From positions 1 to 64,000 of the forward strand of contig NZ_CALWXV010000002.1 of assembly GCF_944385615.1 (NCBI RefSeq): a stretch of 64,000 nucleotides of DNA, written 5' to 3'. The DNA comes from an uncultured Flavonifractor sp. GTDB taxonomy: Bacteria; Bacillota; Clostridia; Oscillospirales; Oscillospiraceae. Of this stretch, positions 33,987 through 41,826 are shown in pieces. Within the stretch, counting starts at the first letter, position 1; every line of letters begins with the position of its first letter. The notes below the pieces were generated by a model. The model was not told the origin of the DNA, ran no database searches, and was given only the letters and a program-made list of their open reading frames with translations. The translations under genes and the position numbers were made by a program.

Positions 33987-34163
33987 TTAGAAGCCCATGG
34001 TATCAGCCAGATCGGCCTTCATGTGCTCCATCTTTCGGGTGGCCTTGCGGGCTATGCGGCGCATGTTGGGATTCTGCATCCCCTTTGCGGTTACTGCCAT
34101 GCCCATAGCGGCGCCGGCCAGGATGCCAAGGCCCATGCCGCCTAAAAAGGTGTGGTTGGTCAT
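33987..34163 (-). CDS. 58-residue Gly/Met-rich small protein
   Basis: The ORF starts at the ATG at 34161-34163, nine bases after GGAAGGGAG, and reads MTNHTFLGGMGLGILAGAAM followed by a basic, amphipathic second half (NPNMRRIARKATRKMEHM) that ends ADTMGF. The first 27 residues can form one glycine-rich membrane helix, with the basic part inside, resembling YtxH-like small membrane proteins. Function is unknown. It is convergent with sigE and divergent from the pyrimidine operon. Confidence 0.7.
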   Translation of the reverse strand: MTNHTFLGGMGLGILAGAAMGMAVTAKGMQNPNMRRIARKATRKMEHMKADLADTMGF

Positions 34164-34224
34164 TTGCTCAGCTCCCTTCCTTGGATGTCCACATTTATTA
34201 TTGCCCGGAATGCGGAAAAATCCA

Positions 34225-34253
34225 TTGCTAAAATATGCGATTCAAGTTATAAT
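34225..34253 (+). promoter_or_regulatory. Promoter of the pyrimidine operon
   Basis: TTGCTA (34225-34230), 17 bases, TATAAT (34248-34253). The transcript would have a leader of about 120 bases before pyrC. Confidence 0.75.
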
Positions 34254-34294
34254 GAAGAACGAAGAACGGAGTGACTTAAAGGAGGGGACGGGGG

Positions 34295-34339
34295 ATGGAC
34301 CTGTACCCTTTTTTTCTGTGCAAACGTATGGAAATCTGA
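34295..34339 (+). CDS. Possible 14-residue leader peptide of the pyr operon
   Basis: An ATG with an upstream AAAGGAGGGG (about nine bases before) opens a frame that reads MDLYPFFLCKRMEI and stops at 34337-34339. The codons for Pro-Phe-Phe include seven consecutive T residues (34309-34315). U-rich stretches inside a leader ORF are the UTP-sensing element of the enteric pyrBI attenuator. No classical terminator follows here, so the control mechanism, if any, differs. Translation is not proven. Confidence 0.4.
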   Translation: MDLYPFFLCKRMEI

Positions 34340-34355
34340 AGTCTCAAGGGAGACT
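34340..34355 (+). promoter_or_regulatory. Small stem-loop in the pyr leader
   Basis: AGTCTC-AAGG-GAGACT forms a six-base-pair stem with a four-base loop directly after the leader ORF stop, 14 bases before the pyrC ribosome site AAGGAG. It has the size of a PyrR-type binding hairpin but not its loop consensus. Confidence 0.4.
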
Positions 34356-34382
34356 ATGTGCCAAACGGTAAGGAGTGATCCA

Positions 34383-35663
34383 ATGAAACTGTTGATTCGT
34401 CAGGGCCGCCTGGTGGACCCGGTTGGGGGCATTGGCGGCATAATGGACATTCTGATGGAGGACGGCAAGGTAACTGTCATTGGCAGCAACATCAATGAAC
34501 CAGACGCGGAGGTCATTGAGGCAGCAGGTTTGACCGTATGCGCGGGTCTGGTGGATATGCACGTTCATCTGCGGGAACCAGGCTTTGAGTACAAGGAGAC
34601 CATTGAGACCGGAGCGGCGGCAGCGGCCCACGGAGGCTTTACCTCCATTGCCTGTATGCCAAACACCCGCCCTACGGTGGACAGCCCGGAGCAGGTGGAT
34701 TTTGTTCGACAAAAGGCGGCAAAAGCCTGCGGCATCCATGTCTGGCCCATCGGTGCTGTGTCCAAGGGACAGCGGGGACAAGAGCTCACCGACTTTGAGG
34801 CTCTGAAGGGGGCTGGGGTGGTGGCCTTGTCTGATGACGGTGTGCCCGTTCAAAATGCCAATCTCATGCGGGACGGTCTGATTATGGCCCACAGGCAGAA
34901 TCTTACCATTCTCTCCCACTGTGAGGATGCGGATATGGTGAAGAATTATGCAGTAAACGAGGGCAGAGTATCCCGTCAGCTGCGGCTGGATGGCCGGCCT
35001 GCCATCGCGGAGGAGCTGATGGTGGCCCGGGACGCCATGCTGGCTGAGGAGACCGGCGCAGCAGTCCATATCTGCCATATCTCAACCGCCAAATCGGTGG
35101 CCATTGTCCGGCGGTATAAGCGCAAGGGAGTGCAGATTACCTGTGAGACCTGCCCCCAGTATTTCTCCCTCACCGAGAATGAAATTCTGGCCCAGGGCAC
35201 CATGGCCCGGGTCAACCCGCCTTTGCGGACCTGGTCTGATGTGGAGGCCATTATTGAGGGACTGAAGGACGGTACCATCGACGCCATTGCCACCGACCAT
35301 GCGCCGCACTCCGCTGAGGAGAAGGCCAGACCTCTTACCGAGGCCCCTAGCGGCATGGTGGGCCTGGAAACCGCCCTTGGGGTCACGTTGACCTACCTCT
35401 ACCACACCGGAGAGTTAGCCCTATCCGATATTCTGCGGAAAATGACCATCAATCCTGCCTGCATCCTCCGCCTGCCTACCAAGGGCCGGCTGGCCATCGG
35501 GGCGGACGCCGACGTGGTCATTTTTGACCCGGATGAGGTGTGGACGGTGGACCCGGAGCAGTTTGCCTCCAAGGGGCGCAACACCCCCTTTGCCGGCAAG
35601 GAGCTGAAGGGAAAGGTAAAGTATACCATTGTGGGCGGTAAGATCGTCTACCGGGATTGCTGA
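34383..35663 (+). CDS. pyrC: Dihydroorotase PyrC
   Basis: The 426-residue zinc amidohydrolase closes carbamoyl-aspartate to dihydroorotate. Metal ligands are visible in DMHVHLREPG, the DAHLR-like site of class I dihydroorotases; further landmarks are CMPNTRP, HICHIST and the catalytic ATDHAPHSAEEK. The ATG at 34383 follows AAGGAG by seven bases and gives the usual N terminus MKLLIRQGRLVDPVG. It heads the operon pyrC-pyrF-(zinc ribbon)-pyrK-pyrD; pyrB and pyrE are not in the window. Confidence 0.96.
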   Translation: MKLLIRQGRLVDPVGGIGGIMDILMEDGKVTVIGSNINEPDAEVIEAAGLTVCAGLVDMHVHLREPGFEYKETIETGAAAAAHGGFTSIACMPNTRPTVDSPEQVDFVRQKAAKACGIHVWPIGAVSKGQRGQELTDFEALKGAGVVALSDDGVPVQNANLMRDGLIMAHRQNLTILSHCEDADMVKNYAVNEGRVSRQLRLDGRPAIAEELMVARDAMLAEETGAAVHICHISTAKSVAIVRRYKRKGVQITCETCPQYFSLTENEILAQGTMARVNPPLRTWSDVEAIIEGLKDGTIDAIATDHAPHSAEEKARPLTEAPSGMVGLETALGVTLTYLYHTGELALSDILRKMTINPACILRLPTKGRLAIGADADVVIFDPDEVWTVDPEQFASKGRNTPFAGKELKGKVKYTIVGGKIVYRDC

Positions 35664-35711
35664 AACGTACATAAGAGAAAAGAGATCATAGAAATAAAGG
35701 AGAAGTGAATT

Positions 35712-36638
35712 ATGTCCTTCGATCGTCTGCAGGAAGCCATTATTGCCAAGAAAAATCCCACCGTGGCGGGACTGGATCCCAAGCCGGAGTATGTGCCCGC
35801 CCACATCCGTAAGGAATGCTATGACAAGTACGGCGAGACCCTGGAGGGGGCCGCTGAGGCCATTTATCGCTTCAATTGCGGCCTGATGGACGCACTGAAG
35901 GACATCGTGCCTGCCGTCAAGCCCCAGTCGGCCTACTATGAGCGCCTGGGCTGGCGGGGTATGGAGGTGCTGGAGCGCACCATCCGCTACGCCAAGGAGC
36001 AGGGGCTGTATGTCATTGCCGACATCAAGCGGGGCGACATCGGCTCCACCGCCGAAGCCTACTCCGACGGCTGGCTGGGCAAGACCAAGGTGGGGGAGCA
36101 GTCCCTTCCGGTATTTGATGCCGATTGTGTCACCCTGAATGGCTATATGGGGGCTGACAGCGTTAATCCCTTCCTTAAGACCTGTAAGGAGCTGGATAAG
36201 TGTGCCTTTATCCTGGCCAAGACCTCCAATCCCGGTTCCGGTGAGCTGCAAAATGTGTCTGCCGGAGAGGGAGACACCGTGTATGGCCTGATGGCTGACC
36301 TCATTGAAAAGTGGGGTGCGGGCACCGAGGGCAAGTATGGCTACACCATGGCCGGAGCTGTGGCGGGTGCAACCCACCCCGACGAGCTCAAGCAGATTCG
36401 GGCCAGGATGCCCCACACCTTCCTGCTGGTACCCGGCTACGGCGCCCAGGGCGGCACTGCTGAGGACGTACAGTATGCCTTCCAGGATAACGGCCGGGGC
36501 GCCATCGTCAACTCCTCCCGTGGCATTATCTGTGCCTGGCAGAAGACCGGCAAGGACGGTATGGACTACCAGGAGGCCGCCCGAAACGCTGCCATCGCCA
36601 TGCGGGACGATATCTGCCGCTTTACCACCATTGCATAA
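35712..36638 (+). CDS. pyrF: Orotidine-5'-phosphate decarboxylase, type 2
   Basis: The 308-residue protein is the long (type 2) OMP decarboxylase that makes UMP. The catalytic motif VIADIKRGDIGSTAEAYSD is complete; TVAGLDPKPEYVP marks the N terminus and LLVPGYGAQGG the phosphate-binding loop. AAGGAGAAG precedes the ATG. It lies 48 bases after pyrC and 15 before the zinc-ribbon gene. Confidence 0.96.
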   Translation: MSFDRLQEAIIAKKNPTVAGLDPKPEYVPAHIRKECYDKYGETLEGAAEAIYRFNCGLMDALKDIVPAVKPQSAYYERLGWRGMEVLERTIRYAKEQGLYVIADIKRGDIGSTAEAYSDGWLGKTKVGEQSLPVFDADCVTLNGYMGADSVNPFLKTCKELDKCAFILAKTSNPGSGELQNVSAGEGDTVYGLMADLIEKWGAGTEGKYGYTMAGAVAGATHPDELKQIRARMPHTFLLVPGYGAQGGTAEDVQYAFQDNGRGAIVNSSRGIICAWQKTGKDGMDYQEAARNAAIAMRDDICRFTTIA

Positions 36639-36653
36639 TGGGAGAGCCAATCC

Positions 36654-36908
36654 ATGACCGTACAGGAGAGAGAGAAAACTGTCTGCCGGGAGAATGAAAT
36701 TAGCAGGTGGAAGATCGGCCAGCACCGGGAATGGGACTGGCGCAAGCTGCTTCAGGAGCAGATCGCCGCGGGACTGGTGGCGGAGGAGTCCTTCCGCTGT
36801 CCTACCTGCGGCACCCTGCGCCGTAACCGGTTCTGCCTGGTGTGCGGCAGCAGGATGGACCTGAGAACCATGACCGAGACCGTCCACGGGGACGAGTCCG
36901 CCAAATAA
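36654..36908 (+). CDS. Small zinc-ribbon protein within the pyr operon
   Basis: The 84-residue protein has a basic, tryptophan-containing first half (ISRWKIGQHREWDWRKLLQEQ) and a C-terminal ribbon CPTCG-x8-CLVCG that should bind one zinc ion. It is placed between pyrF and pyrK with gaps of 15 and 19 bases. It could help assemble or regulate pyrimidine enzymes, or be unrelated; I do not recognise the family. The ATG is preceded only by a modest GGGAG site. Confidence 0.72.
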   Translation: MTVQEREKTVCRENEISRWKIGQHREWDWRKLLQEQIAAGLVAEESFRCPTCGTLRRNRFCLVCGSRMDLRTMTETVHGDESAK

Positions 36909-36927
36909 GTTGGAAATGAGGGATACC

Positions 36928-37707
36928 ATGCCCATTGAACAGATGTGTACCATTGTGGAGATTGCCAAGCTGAACGAGTATGCCTATTCCTTCACCCTGG
37001 AGGTGGGGGAGATGGTGACAAAAGAGGGCCTGCGGGCTGGTCAGTTCCTCCATATCCAGTGCGGTGAAGGCCACCTGCTCCGCCGCCCTATCTCGGTGTG
37101 TCTTTGTATGGAGGATGCGCCCCATGATACCGCCCGCATTGTCTTTGAGGTGAGAGGAGAGGGGACCCGTTGGCTGGCTCAGCGCCAGGTAGGTGATAAG
37201 CTCAATGTGCTGGGTCCCCTGGGCAACGGCTTCCAGATCACCCCTGAGGACCGGCTGCTGCTGGTGGGGGGGGGTATCGGTGTGCCTCCTCTGCTGGGAC
37301 AGGCCGCCTATACCGCTAAAAAAGCCACCGCTGTGTTGGGTTTCCGGTCTGCTGACCGGGCTATGCTGGTGGAGGATTACCACGATTACTGTAAAGAAGT
37401 TTACCTTTGCAGTGACGATGGTTCTATGGGTCGCCACGGTTTTGTGGATGCCCAGCTGAGGGATATTCTTGAAAAGGATAAAGGCTTTACAGCTATTTTG
37501 GTTTGCGGCCCAAAGCCTATGCTGAAGAACGTGGCCAAGGTGGCGGCGGAGTACGGCGTGCCCTGTCAGGTTTCTTTGGAGGAGCGGATGGCCTGCGGTG
37601 TGGGGGCCTGTTTGGGGTGTGCTGTCCAGATGGCAGATGGTACCATGAAGCACGTGTGTAAAGATGGCCCTGTCTTTGACGCCAAGGAGGTGGACTGGAA
37701 TGTCTAA
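36928..37707 (+). CDS. pyrK: Dihydroorotate dehydrogenase electron-transfer subunit PyrK
   Basis: The 259-residue iron-sulfur flavoprotein passes electrons from PyrD to NAD+. It has the FAD-binding LLRRPISVCLC, a nucleotide-binding LLLVGGGIGVPPLLG, and a C-terminal [2Fe-2S] site with cysteines in RMACGVGACLGCAVQM and HVCKDGPVF. The ATG at 36928 follows GAGGG; an upstream TTG at 36910 lacks a ribosome site. It overlaps pyrD by eight bases, coupling the two subunits. Confidence 0.95.
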   Translation: MPIEQMCTIVEIAKLNEYAYSFTLEVGEMVTKEGLRAGQFLHIQCGEGHLLRRPISVCLCMEDAPHDTARIVFEVRGEGTRWLAQRQVGDKLNVLGPLGNGFQITPEDRLLLVGGGIGVPPLLGQAAYTAKKATAVLGFRSADRAMLVEDYHDYCKEVYLCSDDGSMGRHGFVDAQLRDILEKDKGFTAILVCGPKPMLKNVAKVAAEYGVPCQVSLEERMACGVGACLGCAVQMADGTMKHVCKDGPVFDAKEVDWNV

Positions 37708-38617
37708 GGTGGATCTGTCCGTCGATCTGGCGGGCGTAAAGATGAAGAACCCCATTGTGGTGGCCTCCGGAACCTTCGGCTTTGGCCGGGAGTATGGCCA
37801 GTTCTATAACTTGAATGAGTTGGGAGGCATCTGCTGTAAGGGGTTAACCCTTCACAGGAGAGAAGGCAATCCGCCTCCCCGTATTGCTGAGACTCCCATG
37901 GGTATCCTCAACTCGGTTGGCCTTCAGAACCCCGGCGTGGACGCCTTTATCGAGCAGGAGCTGCCTGAACTGAAAAAGCACGATCTGGCTATCATTTCCA
38001 ACATCTCGGGCAATACCCCCGAGGAGTACGGCGTTATGTGTGAGAAACTTTCCGCCGCCAGGGTGGATATGATTGAGGTCAATATCTCCTGCCCCAATGT
38101 GAAAGCGGGAGGGCTGGCTTACGGCACCAAGCCGGAACTGGCCGCCGAGGTCACCAAGGTTGCCAAGGAGCACGCCACCGTTCCCGTGATGGTGAAGCTG
38201 TCACCCAATGTTACCGACATTACCGAGATTGCCAAGGCGGTGGCCGATGCCGGAGCGGACGCTCTGTCCCTCATCAACACCCTGCGGGGGATGCGCATTG
38301 ATATCAACACCCGCCGGCCCATTCTGAAAATGAACACCGGCGGCCTGTCCGGCCCCGCTGTGCTGCCGGTGGCGGTACGGATGGTATGGGAGGTTGCCTC
38401 CGCTGTGGACCTGCCCATCCTGGGTATGGGCGGTGTGGCTAAGGGGGAGGACGCGGCCCAGCTGATGCTGGCGGGCGCCTCCACCGTAGCAGTGGGTACC
38501 GCCTGTTTTGTCGATCCCTACGCCCCCATCAAGGTGCGGGACGGTCTGGCCCAGATTGCCTCTGCTCAGGGGCTTGACAAGGTATCTGACCTGACAGGTG
38601 GCGTGCGCCCCTGGTAA
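37700..38617 (+). CDS. pyrD: Dihydroorotate dehydrogenase catalytic subunit, class 1B
   Basis: The 305-residue FMN enzyme oxidises dihydroorotate to orotate. Motifs include NPIVVASGTFGFG, the catalytic-loop region VNISCPNVKAGGLAYG with its Cys (class 1B uses Cys as base), LSLINTLRGM and GMGGVAKGEDA for the FMN phosphate. The ATG at 37700 follows AAGGAGG inside the end of pyrK. Together they form the NAD-dependent heterotetramer. Confidence 0.96.
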   Translation: MSKVDLSVDLAGVKMKNPIVVASGTFGFGREYGQFYNLNELGGICCKGLTLHRREGNPPPRIAETPMGILNSVGLQNPGVDAFIEQELPELKKHDLAIISNISGNTPEEYGVMCEKLSAARVDMIEVNISCPNVKAGGLAYGTKPELAAEVTKVAKEHATVPVMVKLSPNVTDITEIAKAVADAGADALSLINTLRGMRIDINTRRPILKMNTGGLSGPAVLPVAVRMVWEVASAVDLPILGMGGVAKGEDAAQLMLAGASTVAVGTACFVDPYAPIKVRDGLAQIASAQGLDKVSDLTGGVRPW

Positions 38618-38657
38618 GGCCCGCCAGATTCCAAAAGCAAAGAGAGAGTTGCGTTCT

Positions 38658-39821
38658 ATGACAAAGGTATTTATCATCCGCCATGCCGAGGCGGAGGGAA
38701 ATTTGTACCGCCGGGTCCACGGATGGTACAATAGTCTCATCACTGACAACGGTTACCGGCAGATTGCCGCTCTGCGGGGCCGGTTTGCGGATACACACAT
38801 TGACGCGGTGTACTCCAGTGATTTATTCCGCACCATGACAACCGCTCAAGCCATCTATCCAAACCACGGCCTGGAACTTCACACCACCCCCGCTTTGCGG
38901 GAGATCCGGGTGGGGATCTGGGAGGACCGGCCCTGGGGAGAGCTGGAGCGGCACGACGCCATGCGGCTTATCCGTTTCAACCACGCCGCCCCTGACTTTC
39001 AGGTAGAAGGGGGGGAGACCTTTGCTCAGGTCCAAGCTCGGATGAAGAGTGCGGTACTGGAGATTGCTGCCAGACACCCTGGACAGACAGTGGCCCTCTT
39101 TTCTCATGGATCTGCTATCCGCTGCCTTCAGGGAGCTATCCGGGGCATGGGTCCCGGTGAGATGGACAGCCTTGGTCATAGCGACAACACCGGTGTCACC
39201 TGTCTGGAGGTGGATGGAGATCAGATCCACATTCTTTTTGAGAACGACAACTCCCATCTGCCGGAGGAGATCTCCACGCTGGCCCGTCAAAAGTGGTGGA
39301 AGTCCCGGGAGGGTAGTCTGGCCGACGCCAATATGTGGTTCCGGCCTCTGGACCTGGAGCGGGAAGAAAACCTTTATCTGGAAGCGCGGCATGACGCTTG
39401 GATCGACATCCATGGAAACGAAGCCCCCTTTGATGGGGCGGGCTTTTATCAGGGGGCGCTGGACTGCTGGAAGCAGGACAAGGAAAAAGCCTTAACAGTT
39501 GCGATGCAGCGGGATGAGGTGGCCGGCGTGCTCCAGTTGGACTTGGGCCGGATGGCAGAAGAGGGAATCGGCTATATTCCCTTTGTGTACATGAGTCCTC
39601 AGCATCGAAAAAAGGGCTTGGGGGTGCAGCTCATCGGCCAAGCGGTATCTGTGTTCCGGCCTTTGGGGCGTACCCGCCTGCGGCTGCGCTGCGCGCCGGA
39701 AAACGCGATCGCCCAGCGATTTTACAAGAAGTACGGTTTTGAAAAGGTGGGTGAGGAGCACGGCCCGGTGACTCTGGACCTGCTGGAAAAATACATTGGA
39801 TATGACACCAAGAACGGATAG
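38658..39821 (+). CDS. Histidine phosphatase fused to a GNAT acetyltransferase
   Basis: In this 387-residue protein residues 1-200 are a phosphoglycerate-mutase-like histidine phosphatase: FIIRHAEAEGN holds the phospho-accepting His and FSHGSAIRCLQGAI the second His. The part from about 215 to 385 is a GNAT acetyltransferase with VYMSPQHRKKGLGVQLIGQA (acetyl-CoA loop) and NAIAQRFYKKYGFEKVGEE. Both active sites look intact, so it probably removes a phosphate and transfers acetyl in related reactions; substrates are unknown. It starts 40 bases after pyrD and may be cotranscribed. The ATG at 38658 has a weak AGAGAGAG site. Confidence 0.85.
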   Translation: MTKVFIIRHAEAEGNLYRRVHGWYNSLITDNGYRQIAALRGRFADTHIDAVYSSDLFRTMTTAQAIYPNHGLELHTTPALREIRVGIWEDRPWGELERHDAMRLIRFNHAAPDFQVEGGETFAQVQARMKSAVLEIAARHPGQTVALFSHGSAIRCLQGAIRGMGPGEMDSLGHSDNTGVTCLEVDGDQIHILFENDNSHLPEEISTLARQKWWKSREGSLADANMWFRPLDLEREENLYLEARHDAWIDIHGNEAPFDGAGFYQGALDCWKQDKEKALTVAMQRDEVAGVLQLDLGRMAEEGIGYIPFVYMSPQHRKKGLGVQLIGQAVSVFRPLGRTRLRLRCAPENAIAQRFYKKYGFEKVGEEHGPVTLDLLEKYIGYDTKNG

Positions 39822-39830
39822 AGGAAGGCT

Positions 39831-41795
39831 ATGAATGCATTTTTACCCGTCTCCAAGGCGGATATGGAAGCCCGTGGTTGGGACGGGTATGACTTTCTGA
39901 TTATTACTGGGGATGCCTACGTGGATCATCCCACCTTTGGCTGTGCCATCATCTCCCGGGTGTTGGAGGCAGAGGGGTACCGGGTGGCAATTCTGGCCCA
40001 GCCAGATTGGCGCAAGGTAGAAAGCTTTACAGCACTTGGGCGGCCAAGGCTGGGAGTAATGCTCTCCGCCGGTAACTTGGATTCCATGGTGGCCCACTAT
40101 ACGGTGGCAAAAAAGCGGCGGCACGATGATGCCTATTCGCCGGGGAACCAGGCGGGGCTGCGGCCTGACCGGGCTTCTATTGTGTATGCCAACAAGGTAC
40201 GGGAAGCCTTTGGAGATATCCCTCTGATAATCGGCGGACTGGAGGCATCTCTCCGGCGGTTTGCCCACTATGACTATTGGGAGGACAAGGTGCGCCGGTC
40301 GGTTCTGGTAGACAGTCAGGCAGACCTGCTGGTGTATGGTATGGGGGAGACCGCCACCCGGGAAATTGCCGCCCGGCTGGCCTCCGGGACACCGGTGGGA
40401 GAGATCACAGATGTAAAGGGAACTGCCTTTCTGGCTAAAAATCCGGCTGCCTGTGTCTATCCAAAGGTGGAGTGCCCCTCTTATGAGGAGGTATGCGCCG
40501 ACAAGCGGCAGTATGCCGTGGCCAACCAGATCCAGTATGAAGAACATGATCCCATTCGTGGGAAAGCTATCTTGCAGCGCCATGGAGAGCGGCTATTGAT
40601 CGTCAATCCACCTGCCATGCCGCTGACCACAGCAGAGCTGGATTTTGTGGCGGAGCTGCCCTATGTCCGAGAGCCCCACCCTATGTACGATTGTATGGGT
40701 GGTGTGCCCGCCATTGAGGAGGTCCGCTTCTCTGTGGCCCACAATCGGGGATGCTTTGGGGCCTGTAATTTCTGTTCCCTGGCCTTCCACCAGGGACGGA
40801 TCATCACATCCCGCAGCCATGAGAGCGTCCTCCGGGAAGTGGAAGCTCTCACGCACCACCCCGGCTTTAAGGGCTATATCCATGATGTAGGAGGCCCTAC
40901 CGCCAACTTCCGCCGCCCGGCCTGTAAAAAGCAGATGAAGGCGGGGCTGTGCCGGGGCAAGGCATGTCTTTCTCCGGAGGCCTGTCCCAATCTGGATGCC
41001 GACCACACCGATTACCTGGTGCTGCTGCGGAAGGTGCGGGTGGTACCGGGGGTAAAGAAGGTCTTTATCCGCTCCGGTATCCGCTTTGACTATATGTTGA
41101 AGGACAAGAGCGGGGAGTTTTTTGCCGAACTGGTCAAATATCATGTGTCCGGTCAGTTGAAGGTGGCTCCGGAGCACTGTGTCGATTCGGTGCTGGATTA
41201 TATGGGAAAGCCTCACATTGCGGTATATGAGAAGTTCAAGCGGAAGTATGAGTCTCTGAATCAAAAGTACGGTAAGGAGCAGTATCTGGTGCCCTATCTT
41301 ATGTCCTCTCACCCTGGCTGCACCCTGGAGGACGCAGTGAAGCTGGCTCAGTGGCTCAACCGAACCGGGCGCCAGCCTGAGCAGGTGCAGGACTTCTATC
41401 CCACACCAGGCACCTTGTCCACCTGTATGTACTATACCGGTATTGATCCTCGGACCATGAAGCCCGTGTATGTACCAAAAGATCCCCATGAGAAGGCCAT
41501 GCAGCGGGCCCTGATGCAGTGGAAGCGCCCTGAAAAACGACCTTTGGTCCGGGAGGCCTTGCACCGCACCCATCGGGAAGATCTGATTGGCTTCGGCAAG
41601 GAGTGTCTGCTCCGGCCGGAGAAGTATCATAAACAGCAAGAGGAAGCGAGATCCATACCCCGCAAGAACCGGCGGGAGACCGGGAAAGGAGGAGAGAAGA
41701 CAACGGGGAAGCAGGTCCGGCCAGTCAGAAAGGCAGGCTGGGCGGTGGCTAAGCCCAAGAAAAATGCCCGTCCGGGCAAGAAGCGGGGAAAATGA
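39831..41795 (+). CDS. YgiQ-family radical SAM protein
   Basis: The 654-residue protein is of the YgiQ type: N-terminal YDFLIITGDAYVDHPTFGCAI, a central radical SAM site CFGACNFCSLAFHQGR with the C-x3-C-x2-C cluster cysteines, and a long C-terminal part with VAPEHC and DFYPTPGTLST. The last 50 residues are a basic tail (KKNARPGKKRGK). The family function is not established. It follows the phosphatase-GNAT gene by nine bases with GAGGAAGG before the ATG. Confidence 0.9.
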   Translation: MNAFLPVSKADMEARGWDGYDFLIITGDAYVDHPTFGCAIISRVLEAEGYRVAILAQPDWRKVESFTALGRPRLGVMLSAGNLDSMVAHYTVAKKRRHDDAYSPGNQAGLRPDRASIVYANKVREAFGDIPLIIGGLEASLRRFAHYDYWEDKVRRSVLVDSQADLLVYGMGETATREIAARLASGTPVGEITDVKGTAFLAKNPAACVYPKVECPSYEEVCADKRQYAVANQIQYEEHDPIRGKAILQRHGERLLIVNPPAMPLTTAELDFVAELPYVREPHPMYDCMGGVPAIEEVRFSVAHNRGCFGACNFCSLAFHQGRIITSRSHESVLREVEALTHHPGFKGYIHDVGGPTANFRRPACKKQMKAGLCRGKACLSPEACPNLDADHTDYLVLLRKVRVVPGVKKVFIRSGIRFDYMLKDKSGEFFAELVKYHVSGQLKVAPEHCVDSVLDYMGKPHIAVYEKFKRKYESLNQKYGKEQYLVPYLMSSHPGCTLEDAVKLAQWLNRTGRQPEQVQDFYPTPGTLSTCMYYTGIDPRTMKPVYVPKDPHEKAMQRALMQWKRPEKRPLVREALHRTHREDLIGFGKECLLRPEKYHKQQEEARSIPRKNRRETGKGGEKTTGKQVRPVRKAGWAVAKPKKNARPGKKRGK

Positions 41796-41826
41796 TCCAA
41801 ATACGAGAGAGGAGTAGGTGGAATTC

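Noticed and set aside
34340..34355. PyrR-binding hairpin in the pyrC leader
   Set aside because: Size is right, but the loop (AAGG) and stem do not match the PyrR consensus and no antiterminator/terminator pair follows; kept only as a stem-loop.
35421..36968. 515-codon minus-strand frame opposite pyrC-pyrF
   Set aside because: It crosses two well-supported genes and lacks any domain or ribosome site.
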